DNA of 64,000 nt from Geodermatophilaceae bacterium URHA0031 (GTDB lineage Bacteria > Actinomycetota > Actinomycetes > Mycobacteriales > Geodermatophilaceae), in contig JHVP01000006.1 in NCBI GenBank assembly GCA_000620205.1, forward strand, positions 1-64,000, in the 5' to 3' direction. Positions within the stretch are counted from its first letter, which is position 1, and each line of letters starts with the position of its first letter. A program made the position numbers and the translations under genes. The notes under the pieces were generated by a model, which was not told the DNA's origin, did not search any database, and saw only the letters and a list, made by a program, of their open reading frames with translations. This document shows, piece after piece, positions 46,731 through 56,455 of this stretch.

Positions 46731-48470
46731 TCAGCGGAGCCGGCGGGTGTTGTCCGGCAGCCGGACGGTGATGCCACGGGCGTCGAGCCACTCGGCCAGC
46801 GGGACGGCGACCCGGCGGCTGGTCCCCCACGCCTGCCGGGCCTGGCTGAGCGTGAACGGCTGCGGCACCGTGGTCAGCCGGGCGCGCGCGACCTCGGCGA
46901 CGCCGGGTGCGAGGTAGACGCCGTCGGCGATCCGCACCAGCTGCTCGGCGCGCACCGCGGCGGCCAGCTCGCGCGTCCCGAGCCCGGCGGCGACGAGGTC
47001 GCCGGACTCCGGCGCGGCGAACGGCTCGTCGGCCAGCCGGGCGCGGATCCCGTCCACCGCCCGCTGCACCGCCGGCGGCAGCCCGGAGTCCGCGGCCACC
47101 ACCCGGCCCCCACGCAGCGCCAGCGGCGCCCGGACGACGGCGGGCACCAGCTCGACGTCGGGCAGCTCGAGCGCCGAGCGCAGCACCGCCACCGGTGGAC
47201 CGGCCTCCAGCGGCCGCAGCTGCCGGTACCGGGCCACCACCTGCGGCACCCGGGCCGCGAGCTCGTCGAGGAGGCCTGGCGCGATGAGCCAGGGCCCCAC
47301 CGCCGTGGCACCGGCAGGCACCGGCCAGCCCATGGCGACGAAGTCGGCGCGCCGGACCCAGCGGCGCCGGGCCAGGTCGGCTGCCGCGCCCTCGGCACCG
47401 GGGAGCTGTTCGGCGAGCTCGGCGGCACGTGACCGGGCCGCTCCCCGCCGGCGCAGCTCCGGGGGGTCGACGTCCCGCACGTCCGCGCCCAGCACCCGGC
47501 GGGCCCCGGGGTCGCGCAGCAGCAGCCGGTCACCGACCCGCAGCGGCAGCTCGTGCGCCAGCCGGAGCCGCACCGCCGTCCCGTCCAGCGGCCGCAGCCG
47601 TGCTCCCACCGTGGCCGAACCGATGTGCACGACGGCCTCCGCCGGCAGCGTGCCGTCGGCCGGCGCGACCAGGGTGACGTCGAGGTCGGCGGTGCGGCGG
47701 AACGCGTCGGGGGTCAGCAGCGCGTCGCCGCGGGAGATCTCCTCCACCGCGATGCCGCGCAGGTTCAGCGCCACCCGGGCGGTCGCCACGGCGGACTCCA
47801 CCGGCACGCCCAGCGACTGCAGGCCGCGGACGGTCACCAGCCGGCCGCCGAGGTCCAGCCGGTCCTCCGCCGTCACGGTGCCGGCCGCGAGCGTGCCGGT
47901 GACCACCGTCCCGGCGCCGCGGATGGTGAACGCCCGGTCGACCCACAGCCGGACCGGCGCAGCGGGGTCGGGTGCCGGCAGCCCCGCCAGCACCTGCTCC
48001 AGCGCCGCCGAGAGCTCCGGCAGCCCGACGCCGGTCCGGGCGCTCACCGCGACGGCGGGGACCCGCCCCAGCGAGGTGCCGGCCAGCCGCTCCCGCGCGT
48101 CGGCGAGCACCGGGCCGGCGTCGGCCAGGTCGGCCTTGGTGACCGCGAGCAGCCCGGCCCGCACGCCGAGGGCGTCCAGCACCGCGACGTGCTCGGCGGT
48201 CTGCGCCGACCAGCCGTCGTCGGCGGCGACGACCACCAGTGCGGTCGGCACCGAGCCCACGCCGGCCAGCATGTTGCCGATGAAGCGCTCGTGGCCGGGG
48301 ACGTCCACGACGGCGACCCGCCGGCCCGAGGGCAGCGTCGTCCAGGCGAAGCCGAGGTCGATGGTGAGGCCGCGGCGCCGCTCCTCCTCCCACCGGTCGG
48401 GCTCCATCCCGGTCAGCGCCTTGACCAGCGTGGACTTGCCGTGGTCGACATGCCCGGCGGTCGCGATCAC
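46731..48470 (-). CDS. selB: Selenocysteine-specific elongation factor SelB
   Basis: A 579-residue GTPase that delivers Sec-tRNA to the ribosome. G1 is AGHVDHGKST (residues 5-14), G3 is VDVPGHERFIGNML, and G4 is VTKAD. Domains II-III follow (FTIRGAGTVVTGTLAAG). The C-terminal winged-helix repeats (about 380-579) bind the SECIS RNA hairpin; PFTLSQARQAWGTSRRVAVPLAEWLD is one of them. Start GTG 48470 overlaps the selA stop by four bases. With the CUA tRNA next door, this SelB should act at UAG codons. The family length is normal, so no extra domain explains the codon change. Confidence 0.96.
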   Translation of the reverse strand: MIATAGHVDHGKSTLVKALTGMEPDRWEEERRRGLTIDLGFAWTTLPSGRRVAVVDVPGHERFIGNMLAGVGSVPTALVVVAADDGWSAQTAEHVAVLDALGVRAGLLAVTKADLADAGPVLADARERLAGTSLGRVPAVAVSARTGVGLPELSAALEQVLAGLPAPDPAAPVRLWVDRAFTIRGAGTVVTGTLAAGTVTAEDRLDLGGRLVTVRGLQSLGVPVESAVATARVALNLRGIAVEEISRGDALLTPDAFRRTADLDVTLVAPADGTLPAEAVVHIGSATVGARLRPLDGTAVRLRLAHELPLRVGDRLLLRDPGARRVLGADVRDVDPPELRRRGAARSRAAELAEQLPGAEGAAADLARRRWVRRADFVAMGWPVPAGATAVGPWLIAPGLLDELAARVPQVVARYRQLRPLEAGPPVAVLRSALELPDVELVPAVVRAPLALRGGRVVAADSGLPPAVQRAVDGIRARLADEPFAAPESGDLVAAGLGTRELAAAVRAEQLVRIADGVYLAPGVAEVARARLTTVPQPFTLSQARQAWGTSRRVAVPLAEWLDARGITVRLPDNTRRLR

Positions 48471-49783
48471 GTCCACCGGCGGGCCACCTCCGCGACGGCG
48501 TGCACCAGGTCGCCGTCGTCCGCGGGCGCGAGGCTGCGCAGGTCGAGCAGGGTGCGGTCCCCGTCGACGTACCCGACCACCGGCCGGGCCCCCAGCCGCA
48601 GCGGCTCGGCGAAGCGGGCGTCGAGGGCCACCGCGACGCTGGGCAGCTCGAACTCCGGCGCCCCACCGCCACCGACCCGTGCGGTCGCGTCGACCACCTG
48701 CGCGGGCACGCCGGCCTCCTGCAGCGCAGCGGCGACCGACGCGGCGCGGGCACGCAGCTCCGCCGGATCGGCGTCGAGCATCTGCCGGACCGGTGGCCGC
48801 GGTCCGCGCAGCGTCGCCTCGAGAGCGGCCAGGGTCGTCTTGTCGACCCGCAGCGCCCGGTACAGCGGATGCCGGCGGAGCCGCTGGACGAGGTCGGCCC
48901 GGCCCAGCACGATGCCGGCCTGCGGTCCGCCCAGCAGCTTGTCCCCGCTGCACAGCGCGAGGTCGGCCCCGGCGGCGAGGGTGGTCTGCAGGTCCGGCTC
49001 GTCGGGCAGCAGGGGGTGCGGTCGCAGCAGGCCGCTGCCCACGTCGGCGACCAGCGGCACCCCGGTCCCGGCCAGCGCCGGGGCGAGCTCGGCGACCTCG
49101 ACGGCCCGGGTGAAGCCGCGGACGACGAAGTTGGACGGGTGCACCTTGAGCACCGCGCCGGTGTCCGGGCCGAGGGCGGCGGTGTAGTCGGCGAGGGAGA
49201 CCCGGTTCGTCGTCCCCACCTCGCGCAGCCGCGCCCCGGTGCTGGCCAGCAGGTCGGGGATCCGGAACCCGTCGCCGATCTCGACCAGCTCCCCGCGGGC
49301 CAGGACGAGCTCGCGGCCCTGCCCGAGCGCGGTGGCGACCAGCGCCAGCGCGGCGGCGCAGTTGTTGACCACCAGGGCAGCCTCGGCCGCGGGGACGGCC
49401 TCGAGCAGCGCGGTCAGCGCGCCCTCCCCCCGCGGGCCCCGGCGTCCGGTGCCCAGGTCCAGCTCGACGTCGGTGGTGCCGCTGGCGGCGACCACGGCCT
49501 CGACCGCGGCAGCGGAGAGCGGCGCACGACCGAGGTTGGTGTGCACCAGCACACCGGTGGCGTTGAGCACCGGCCGCAGGCTGCTCGCCGTGCCCGGCAG
49601 GGCGGCCAGCACCGCCGGGACGACGTCGCCGGCGCGCAGCTCGCCGTCGCGGACACGCTGCTGGGCGGCCTGCACGGCCGTCTTCACCAGGGCGCGGCCC
49701 AGCCGGTCGACCGCGGCCGCCACCGGCGGCTCGGCCAGCACGGCGTCGGTGCGCGGAACCGAGCGGCGGGGGTCTCCGGTCAT
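48467..49783 (-). CDS. selA: L-seryl-tRNA(Sec) selenium transferase SelA
   Basis: A 438-residue PLP enzyme that converts Ser-tRNA(Sec) to Sec-tRNA(Sec) using selenophosphate. The PLP-binding Lys is K282 in LCSGDKLLGGPQAG. Other blocks are NATGVLVHTNLGRAPLS, VVNNCAAALALVATAL and KVHPSNFVVRGFT. ATG 49783 lies 62 bases after the end of selC, so selC-selA-selB probably form one transcript. Because SelA recognises tRNA body features, not the anticodon, it should handle the CUA tRNA unchanged. Confidence 0.96.
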   Translation of the reverse strand: MTGDPRRSVPRTDAVLAEPPVAAAVDRLGRALVKTAVQAAQQRVRDGELRAGDVVPAVLAALPGTASSLRPVLNATGVLVHTNLGRAPLSAAAVEAVVAASGTTDVELDLGTGRRGPRGEGALTALLEAVPAAEAALVVNNCAAALALVATALGQGRELVLARGELVEIGDGFRIPDLLASTGARLREVGTTNRVSLADYTAALGPDTGAVLKVHPSNFVVRGFTRAVEVAELAPALAGTGVPLVADVGSGLLRPHPLLPDEPDLQTTLAAGADLALCSGDKLLGGPQAGIVLGRADLVQRLRRHPLYRALRVDKTTLAALEATLRGPRPPVRQMLDADPAELRARAASVAAALQEAGVPAQVVDATARVGGGGAPEFELPSVAVALDARFAEPLRLGARPVVGYVDGDRTLLDLRSLAPADDGDLVHAVAEVARRWT

Positions 49784-49844
49784 GACCGGGCCAGCGTAGG
49801 TCGCCGGTGCGGAGCCGGCCCGGGGGCCGGCCCCGCACGGGCGG

Positions 49845-49940
49845 TGGCGGAGGCGGACGGGAATCGAACCCGCCTGACCGAGCTGCTCGGTCACGTCGGC
49901 TTTAGAGGCCGCGGGGGCCACCAGACACCCTGACGCCTCC
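49845..49940 (-). tRNA. selC: tRNA-Sec with anticodon CTA (reads UAG)
   Basis: Minus strand, 96 nucleotides including encoded CCA (49845-49847). The acceptor GGAGGCG (49940-49934) pairs with CGCCTCC, discriminator G at 49848. Behind it are a 5-bp T stem with loop TTCGATT and a long variable arm with an 8-bp stem (TGACCGAG/CTCGGTCA), all selenocysteine-tRNA hallmarks. The anticodon loop is CTCTAAA, giving anticodon CTA at 49905-49903 in place of the usual TCA. The eighth acceptor pair is a T/C mismatch, and the anticodon stem has a bulged A at 49896. Flanked by selA and selD. UAG-reading tRNA-Sec has been reported from Geodermatophilus and Blastococcus. Confidence 0.95.
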
Positions 49941-49998
49941 GCCGCCGAGCCTAGGGCCGTGCCCGGCGACTGCCCGCGGGCGGGCCTAGATTCACTGC

Positions 49999-51006
49999 GT
50001 GACCGCTCTCGCCCCGCCCGTCCGGCTCACCCAGTTCGCCCACGGGGGTGGCTGCGCCTGCAAGATCCCGCCCGGCGAGCTGGAGGCCGTCGTCGCCGGC
50101 CTGACGCACACCGGCCCGGTGGACCCGGCAGCCGAGCTCGTCGTCGGGCTGGACGACGGGGACGACGCCGCGGTGGTCCGCATCGCCGGCGGCCAGGGCC
50201 TGGTGCTCACCACCGACTTCTTCACCCCCGTGGTCGACGACCCGTTCACCTTCGGGCGGATCGCCGCGGCCAACGCCCTGTCCGACGTCTACGCGATGGG
50301 CGGCACCCCCGTCGTGGCGGTGAACCTGCTGGGCTGGCCGCGGGACGTGCTGCCGATGGAGCTGGCCGCCGAGGTGCTCCGCGGCGGGCTCGAGGTGGCG
50401 CAGGCCGCCGGCTGCCATGTCGGCGGCGGGCACTCGATCGACTCCCCGGAGCCCACGTACGGGATGGCCGTCACCGGGCTGGTCGACCCCGAGCGGTTGA
50501 TCCGCAACGACGCGGCGACCGCCGGAACCCCGATCTCGCTGACCAAGGCGCTCGGTGTCGGGACGCTGAACAACCGGATGAAGGCCACCGGGGAGGTGTC
50601 GGCGGAGGCGGTCGACTCGATGAGCCGGCTCAACGCGGCGGCCTCGGTCGCCGCCGTGGCCGCGGGCGTGCGGGCCGGGACCGACGTCACCGGGTTCGGC
50701 CTGCTCGGGCACCTCTACAAGATGGCCCGGGCCAGCGGGGTCACCGCGGTCGTCGAGGCCGCCGCGGTCCCCTACCTGGCCGGCGCCCGGCAGTCCGTCG
50801 CGGACGGCTACGTCTCCGGCGGCACCCGCCGGAACCTGGCCTGGGTGACGCCGTTCACCGACCTGTCCGCCGTCGACGAGGCAGAGGCGCTGCTGCTGGC
50901 CGACGCGCAGACCTCCGGCGGGCTGCTGCTCGGCGGCGAGGTCCCGGGCGCCCCGGTGATCGGTGAGTTCGTCGCCGAGCAGGAGTTCGCCGTCGTCGTC
51001 CGGTAG
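49999..51006 (+). CDS. selD: Selenophosphate synthase SelD (Cys form)
   Basis: A 335-residue enzyme that makes selenophosphate from selenide and ATP. The N-terminal GGGCACKIPP carries C19, C21 and K22, matching the E. coli catalytic Cys17/Lys20 region, so this SelD uses Cys, not Sec. The glycine-rich ATP site and metal ligands follow (VGLDDGDDAAVV, LTTDFFTPVVDDPF, NALSDVYAMGG, DVTGFGLLGHL). Start GTG 49999, divergent from selC by 58 bases. It ends with TAG at 51004-51006, the codon read by the adjacent tRNA, and is followed by a 24-bp palindrome. Confidence 0.96.
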   Translation: MTALAPPVRLTQFAHGGGCACKIPPGELEAVVAGLTHTGPVDPAAELVVGLDDGDDAAVVRIAGGQGLVLTTDFFTPVVDDPFTFGRIAAANALSDVYAMGGTPVVAVNLLGWPRDVLPMELAAEVLRGGLEVAQAAGCHVGGGHSIDSPEPTYGMAVTGLVDPERLIRNDAATAGTPISLTKALGVGTLNNRMKATGEVSAEAVDSMSRLNAAASVAAVAAGVRAGTDVTGFGLLGHLYKMARASGVTAVVEAAAVPYLAGARQSVADGYVSGGTRRNLAWVTPFTDLSAVDEAEALLLADAQTSGGLLLGGEVPGAPVIGEFVAEQEFAVVVR

Positions 51007-51014
51007 GGCCCCGC

Positions 51015-51038
51015 GGGCAGAAATGGCCATTTCTGCCC
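51015..51038. terminator. 24-bp perfect palindrome after selD
   Basis: GGGCAGAAATGG (51015-51026) is followed directly by its reverse complement CCATTTCTGCCC (51027-51038). It starts nine bases after the selD TAG. A 12-bp stem with a minimal loop fits a terminator without U tract; similar spacing is seen after 46471. A read-through signal is an alternative. Confidence 0.55.
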
Positions 51039-51058
51039 CCGCTGTCTACGTTGCGGGG

Positions 51059-52024
51059 ATGCTCGCTGCCTTCGTCTCCGCCCCCGCCCCGAAGGACCCG
51101 CTCTCCGTCCTGGAGGTGGGCGACCGGCCCGCGCCCGAGGTGCCCGAGGGCTGGACGACGGTGCAGGTCAAGGCGGTCTCGCTGAACCACCACGACCTGT
51201 TCAGCCTGCAGGGCATCGGGCTGCCGGCGGAGCGGATGCCGATGGTGCTGGGCACCGACGCCGCCGGGCTGGACGAGGACGGCAACGAGGTCGTGGTGCA
51301 CGGCGTCGTCTCCACCCCGGGGTGGACCGGTGACGAGACGCTGGACCCGAAGCGCTCGCTGTTCTCCGAGCTGCACCAGGGCACGATGGCCGAGCAGGTC
51401 GCCGTCCCGCGCCGGAACCTGGTGCCCAAGCCGGCCGAGCTCTCCTTCGCCGAGGCCGCCTGCCTGCCCACCGCGTGGCTGACCGCCTACCGGATGCTCT
51501 TCGTCCGGTCCGGGCTGCGACCCGGCTCGACGATCCTGGTCCAGGGCGCCAGCGGCGGGGTGGCGACCGCGCTGATCCGGCTGGGCAGCGCCGCCGGCTA
51601 CCGGGTCTGGGTGACCGGGCGCAGCGAGGAGAAGCGGACCGCGGCGCTGGCGCTCGGCGCCGACCAGGCCTTCGAGACCGGCGCGCGGCTGCCCGAGCGG
51701 GTGGACGGTGTCATGGAGACCGTCGGGGAGGCCACCTGGAGCCACAGCATCAAGTCGCTCAAGCCCGGTGGGGTCGTCGTCACCTGCGGCGCGACGACCG
51801 GCTTCAACCCCGGCGCGGAGCTCAACCGGGTGTTCTTCACCCAGCTGTCGGTGATCGGGTCGACGATGGGCACCCGCGAGGAGCTCGACGACCTGATCCA
51901 GATGTGCCGGATCACCGGCGTCCGCCCGCAGATCGACGTCGAGCTGCCGCTGACCGAGGCCCGGGAGGGCTTCGCGCGGATGCTCGAGGGCCGCACCGCG
52001 GGGAAGATCGTCTTCACCCTCTGA
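51059..52024 (+). CDS. Zinc-binding-type alcohol dehydrogenase/quinone oxidoreductase (MDR family)
   Basis: A 321-residue medium-chain dehydrogenase/reductase. The N-terminal GroES-like domain (VQVKAVSLNHHDLFSLQGIG) is followed by the Rossmann NAD(P)H-binding domain with ILVQGASGGVATALIRLGSAAGYRVWVTGRS. The structural four-Cys zinc loop is missing, as in quinone-oxidoreductase-type members; catalytic zinc ligands are not obvious. Start ATG 51059, 53 bases after selD. It is followed after 11 bases by a small ABM-fold gene, so the two are probably cotranscribed. Confidence 0.88.
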   Translation: MLAAFVSAPAPKDPLSVLEVGDRPAPEVPEGWTTVQVKAVSLNHHDLFSLQGIGLPAERMPMVLGTDAAGLDEDGNEVVVHGVVSTPGWTGDETLDPKRSLFSELHQGTMAEQVAVPRRNLVPKPAELSFAEAACLPTAWLTAYRMLFVRSGLRPGSTILVQGASGGVATALIRLGSAAGYRVWVTGRSEEKRTAALALGADQAFETGARLPERVDGVMETVGEATWSHSIKSLKPGGVVVTCGATTGFNPGAELNRVFFTQLSVIGSTMGTREELDDLIQMCRITGVRPQIDVELPLTEAREGFARMLEGRTAGKIVFTL

Positions 52025-52035
52025 GAGGAGCCGGC

Positions 52036-52350
52036 ATGCCGCAGGTCGCCCGCACCTGGCGCGGTTGGGTGCGCACCGCGGACCGGGACGCCTACCTGGA
52101 CTACATCGAGCGGACCGGGATGGCGCACTACCGGCAGACCCCGGGGAACCTGAGCGCCAGCATGCTCAGCCGCGACCTCGAGGACGGCCGCACCGAGATC
52201 GTGACGATCAGCTTCTGGACGTCCCTCGAGGCCGTCCGCGGGTTCGCCGGGGACGACGTCAGCGCGGCGGTCTTCTACCCCGAGGACGACCGCTACCTCG
52301 TCCAGCGCGAGGAGACGGTGTCGCACTACGAGGTGTACGACCCGGCCTGA
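52036..52350 (+). CDS. ABM-fold (monooxygenase-like) small protein
   Basis: A 104-residue protein with a dimeric alpha-beta barrel pattern: ARTWRGWVRTADRDAYLDYIERTGMAHYRQTPGNLSASMLSRDLEDGRTEIVTISFWTSLEAVRGFAG in segments, and a C-terminal HYEVYDPA. Such proteins bind small organic substrates or act as simple oxygenases. No metal ligand set is evident. GAGAGGAG lies just upstream of the ATG. Its end overlaps the convergent MOSC gene by 25 bases. Confidence 0.72.
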   Translation: MPQVARTWRGWVRTADRDAYLDYIERTGMAHYRQTPGNLSASMLSRDLEDGRTEIVTISFWTSLEAVRGFAGDDVSAAVFYPEDDRYLVQREETVSHYEVYDPA

Positions 52351-53005
52351 GTCCAGGCCCGCGCCGCGAGCCGCCGCTCGATCTTCGCGGCGAGCTTCGG
52401 CTGGTCCTTGACCGGCAGGTGGTGCAGCACCGGGGCGAGCTCGGGCAGCCGGGACCGCTCGGTCATGGCGATCCGGAACGCCGTCTCGACGGTGATCCCG
52501 TGGTCCGGGCGGGAGACGACCTCGACGTCGTCGCCGGCACCGACGTCCCCGGTCTCCAGCACCCGGAGGTAGGCGCCGGTGGCGCCGTGCGCGGCGAACC
52601 GCTTGACCAGGTCGGGGACGCCCCAGAACCGGGCGAAGTTCGCGCACGGGGTGCGCCAGGCGGTGACCTCGAACAGCGCCGAGCCGACCAGCCAGCGATC
52701 ACCGAGGACGGAATTGCGCAGGTCCAGCCCGCTGGTGCGGAGGTTCTCCCCGAACCGGCCCGGCGGCAGCTCCCGGTCCAGCTCGGCGACCCACCAGTCG
52801 GCGTCCTCCTGGGCGTAGGCGTAGACCGCCTGGCCCTCGCCGCCGTGGTGCTTCCGGTTGACCTGGACGTCGCCGTCCAGGCCGAGCGGCTCGACGGCGA
52901 CCCGGCCGGTGACCGGCTTCTTGTCGATGCCCGACCGGTTCGGCCGCTTGTCCGGCAACGGGAGCAGGTCCGCCCCGGAGACGCAGACCGCCTCGAGCCG
53001 GCCGG

Positions 53006-53009
<4 letters not shown>
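52326..53009 (-). CDS. MOSC-domain protein (YiiM-like)
   Basis: A 227-residue protein with the MOSC fold: [24 protein letters not shown] at the start of the domain, [29 protein letters not shown], then [18 protein letters not shown] with the conserved Cys. YiiM-type proteins use a molybdenum cofactor to reduce N-hydroxylated compounds. The C-terminal 3-alpha domain is present (about 165-227). GTG start overlaps the lepA stop by four bases. Confidence 0.88.
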
Positions 53010-54850
<1,841 letters not shown>

Positions 54851-54935
54851 AGTGCCGCCATCGTCCCACGCCGGGGGCCTGCGTCCAGCGATCGCCCGGC
54901 ACGGTGCGCCCGCGCGGCGGTCCTCCCGGCGCGGG

Positions 54936-54964
54936 TTGGGCCGTCGGCGCGGTGCTGGTATCTT
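54936..54964 (+). promoter_or_regulatory. rpsT: Putative rpsT promoter
   Basis: TTGGGC (54936-54941) and TATCTT (54959-54964) are separated by 17 bases, the ideal spacing for a housekeeping sigma factor. The start of transcription would lie about 70 bases before the rpsT start. Predicted only. Confidence 0.5.
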
Positions 54965-55043
54965 GTGAGACCGGTCCGCAGGCGCCTCGCTGTGCCGTGG
55001 ACGCACTGTCAGACATCCTCCTCCGAACACTCGAGGCTCACGC

Positions 55044-55304
55044 GTGGCGAACATCAAGTCCCAGATCAAGCGGATCAAGACCAACGAGATCGCGCGCCAG
55101 CGCAACGTCGCGGTCAAGTCCGCCCTGAAGACGTCGGTCCGGCGTTTCCGCACGGCCGCCGACGCCGGGGACAAGGAGGCGGCCGCGACCGCTCTCCAGG
55201 TCGCCAGCAAGGCGCTGGACAAGGCCGCCAGCAAGGGCGTCATCCACAAGAACCAGGCGGCGAACCGCAAGTCGGCGCTGGCCAAGAAGGTCGCCAGCCT
55301 CTGA
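55044..55304 (+). CDS. rpsT: 30S ribosomal protein S20
   Basis: An 86-residue Lys/Ala-rich helical ribosomal protein ([18 protein letters not shown] ... [23 protein letters not shown]) that binds 16S rRNA. Start GTG 55044. A strong terminator follows 23 bases after the stop. Length and sequence are standard for actinobacteria. Confidence 0.97.
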   Translation: MANIKSQIKRIKTNEIARQRNVAVKSALKTSVRRFRTAADAGDKEAAATALQVASKALDKAASKGVIHKNQAANRKSALAKKVASL

Positions 55305-55326
55305 GGCTGAGCCCCCCGCTCGACCA

Positions 55327-55359
55327 CGAGCCCCTCTCCCCCTCCGGGAGAGGGGCTCG
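55327..55359. terminator. Terminator after rpsT
   Basis: A 14-bp perfect stem (CGAGCCCCTCTCCC at 55327-55340 with its complement at 55346-55359) and a 5-base loop. It is 23 bases after the rpsT stop. The following sequence is GC-rich with no U run. Confidence 0.75.
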
Positions 55360-55435
55360 TCGCTGTTGGGGGCCGCCGCCAGGCCTGCGGACGGGGGTCC
55401 GCGGTCCGGCACCGCCGAGGAGCTGAGCCGGCCGG

Positions 55436-56455
55436 TCAGCGGCCGGGACGCAGCCGTTCCCCCCGGCCGGCGACGCCGGCCGCGCGGACCGCCACGATCC
55501 GGCGGACGGCCCGCTCCAACGCGTAGTCCGCGCTGGCGGCTGCTCCCTTCACGTCGGCGTTGAGCTCGGCAGCCACCCCGATCGCCTGCTGCAGGGCGTC
55601 GATGGTCCAGCCGCGCGCCTGGCTCTGCGCCTTCTTCACCTTCCACGGCGGCAGCTTCAGCTGGCGGGCGAGCTCGCCGGTGTTCGTGGTGTTCAGCGAC
55701 GCGACCCGGGCCGCGGTGCGGACCCCGTCGGCGAGCGCGTCGGCGATGAGCACGTGCGCCACCCCGCGGTCCAGCGCCCAGCGCAGCATCTCGATCGAGC
55801 CGGCCGAGTCCCCGACCAGCACACGTTCGGCGACGGTGAAGCCGGTGACCTCGGCCTGCCCGCGGTGGAACCGGGCGACCGCGTCGGCGTCGACGACCCC
55901 GCCGAAGTCCGACACCAGCTGGCTGGCCGCGGCCGAGAGGTTGCGCAGGTCGTTGCCGACCGCCTCGAGCAGCGCGGTGGCCGCGTCGGGGGTGATCCTC
56001 CCGCCGGCGTGCCGGACCTCGTTGCGGAGGAAGGCGATCCGATCGCCCGCCGAGCTGATCCTCGGGCAGTCGTCGACCGCGGCCCCGGCCGCCTTGAAGG
56101 TCTTGAGCAGCGCTTCGTTGCGCTTGCCGCCGTTGTGCACGACGACCAGTGTGAGCTCCGGGTCGGGGTCCTTGGTGTAGCTGACCAGCTGGTCGGCCAG
56201 GGCGCCCGCTGCCTCGTGCACCCCGGTGACGACGACCAGCCGGTGGCCACCGAACAGCGAGGGCGCCAGTACCTCGGCCAGGTCACCGATCGGGAGGCCG
56301 GCCGCGGCCAGCTCGTGCTCCTCGCTGTCGGGGTGGCGATCGCGCACCGCCGCTCGCACGGCCGAGACGGCGCGGGCGCGCAGCAGTTCCTCCTCGCCGA
56401 CCACGACGCGCAGCCGCGACGTCGGTGCGGGCGGTGCTGCTGCGCTGGCTGCCAC
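55436..56455 (-). CDS. holA: DNA polymerase III delta subunit
   Basis: A 339-residue clamp-loader subunit that opens the sliding clamp. The AAA+-like N-terminal part has LRVVVGEEELLRARAV and VVVTGVHEAAGALADQLV; VVHNGGKRNEALLKTFKAAG and the DUF/lid region FHRGQAEVTGFTVAERV follow, and the C-terminal collar is WALDRGVAHVLIADALADGVRTAARVA onward. Start GTG 56455. Its first 173 bases are overlapped by the long comEC frame, an unusual arrangement. Confidence 0.92.
   Translation of the reverse strand: MAASAAAPPAPTSRLRVVVGEEELLRARAVSAVRAAVRDRHPDSEEHELAAAGLPIGDLAEVLAPSLFGGHRLVVVTGVHEAAGALADQLVSYTKDPDPELTLVVVHNGGKRNEALLKTFKAAGAAVDDCPRISSAGDRIAFLRNEVRHAGGRITPDAATALLEAVGNDLRNLSAAASQLVSDFGGVVDADAVARFHRGQAEVTGFTVAERVLVGDSAGSIEMLRWALDRGVAHVLIADALADGVRTAARVASLNTTNTGELARQLKLPPWKVKKAQSQARGWTIDALQQAIGVAAELNADVKGAAASADYALERAVRRIVAVRAAGVAGRGERLRPGR

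Noticed and set aside
49999-50060. Selenocysteine in SelD itself
   Set aside because: The catalytic position reads TGC (Cys19) in GGGCACK; no TAG or TGA lies in the active-site segment.
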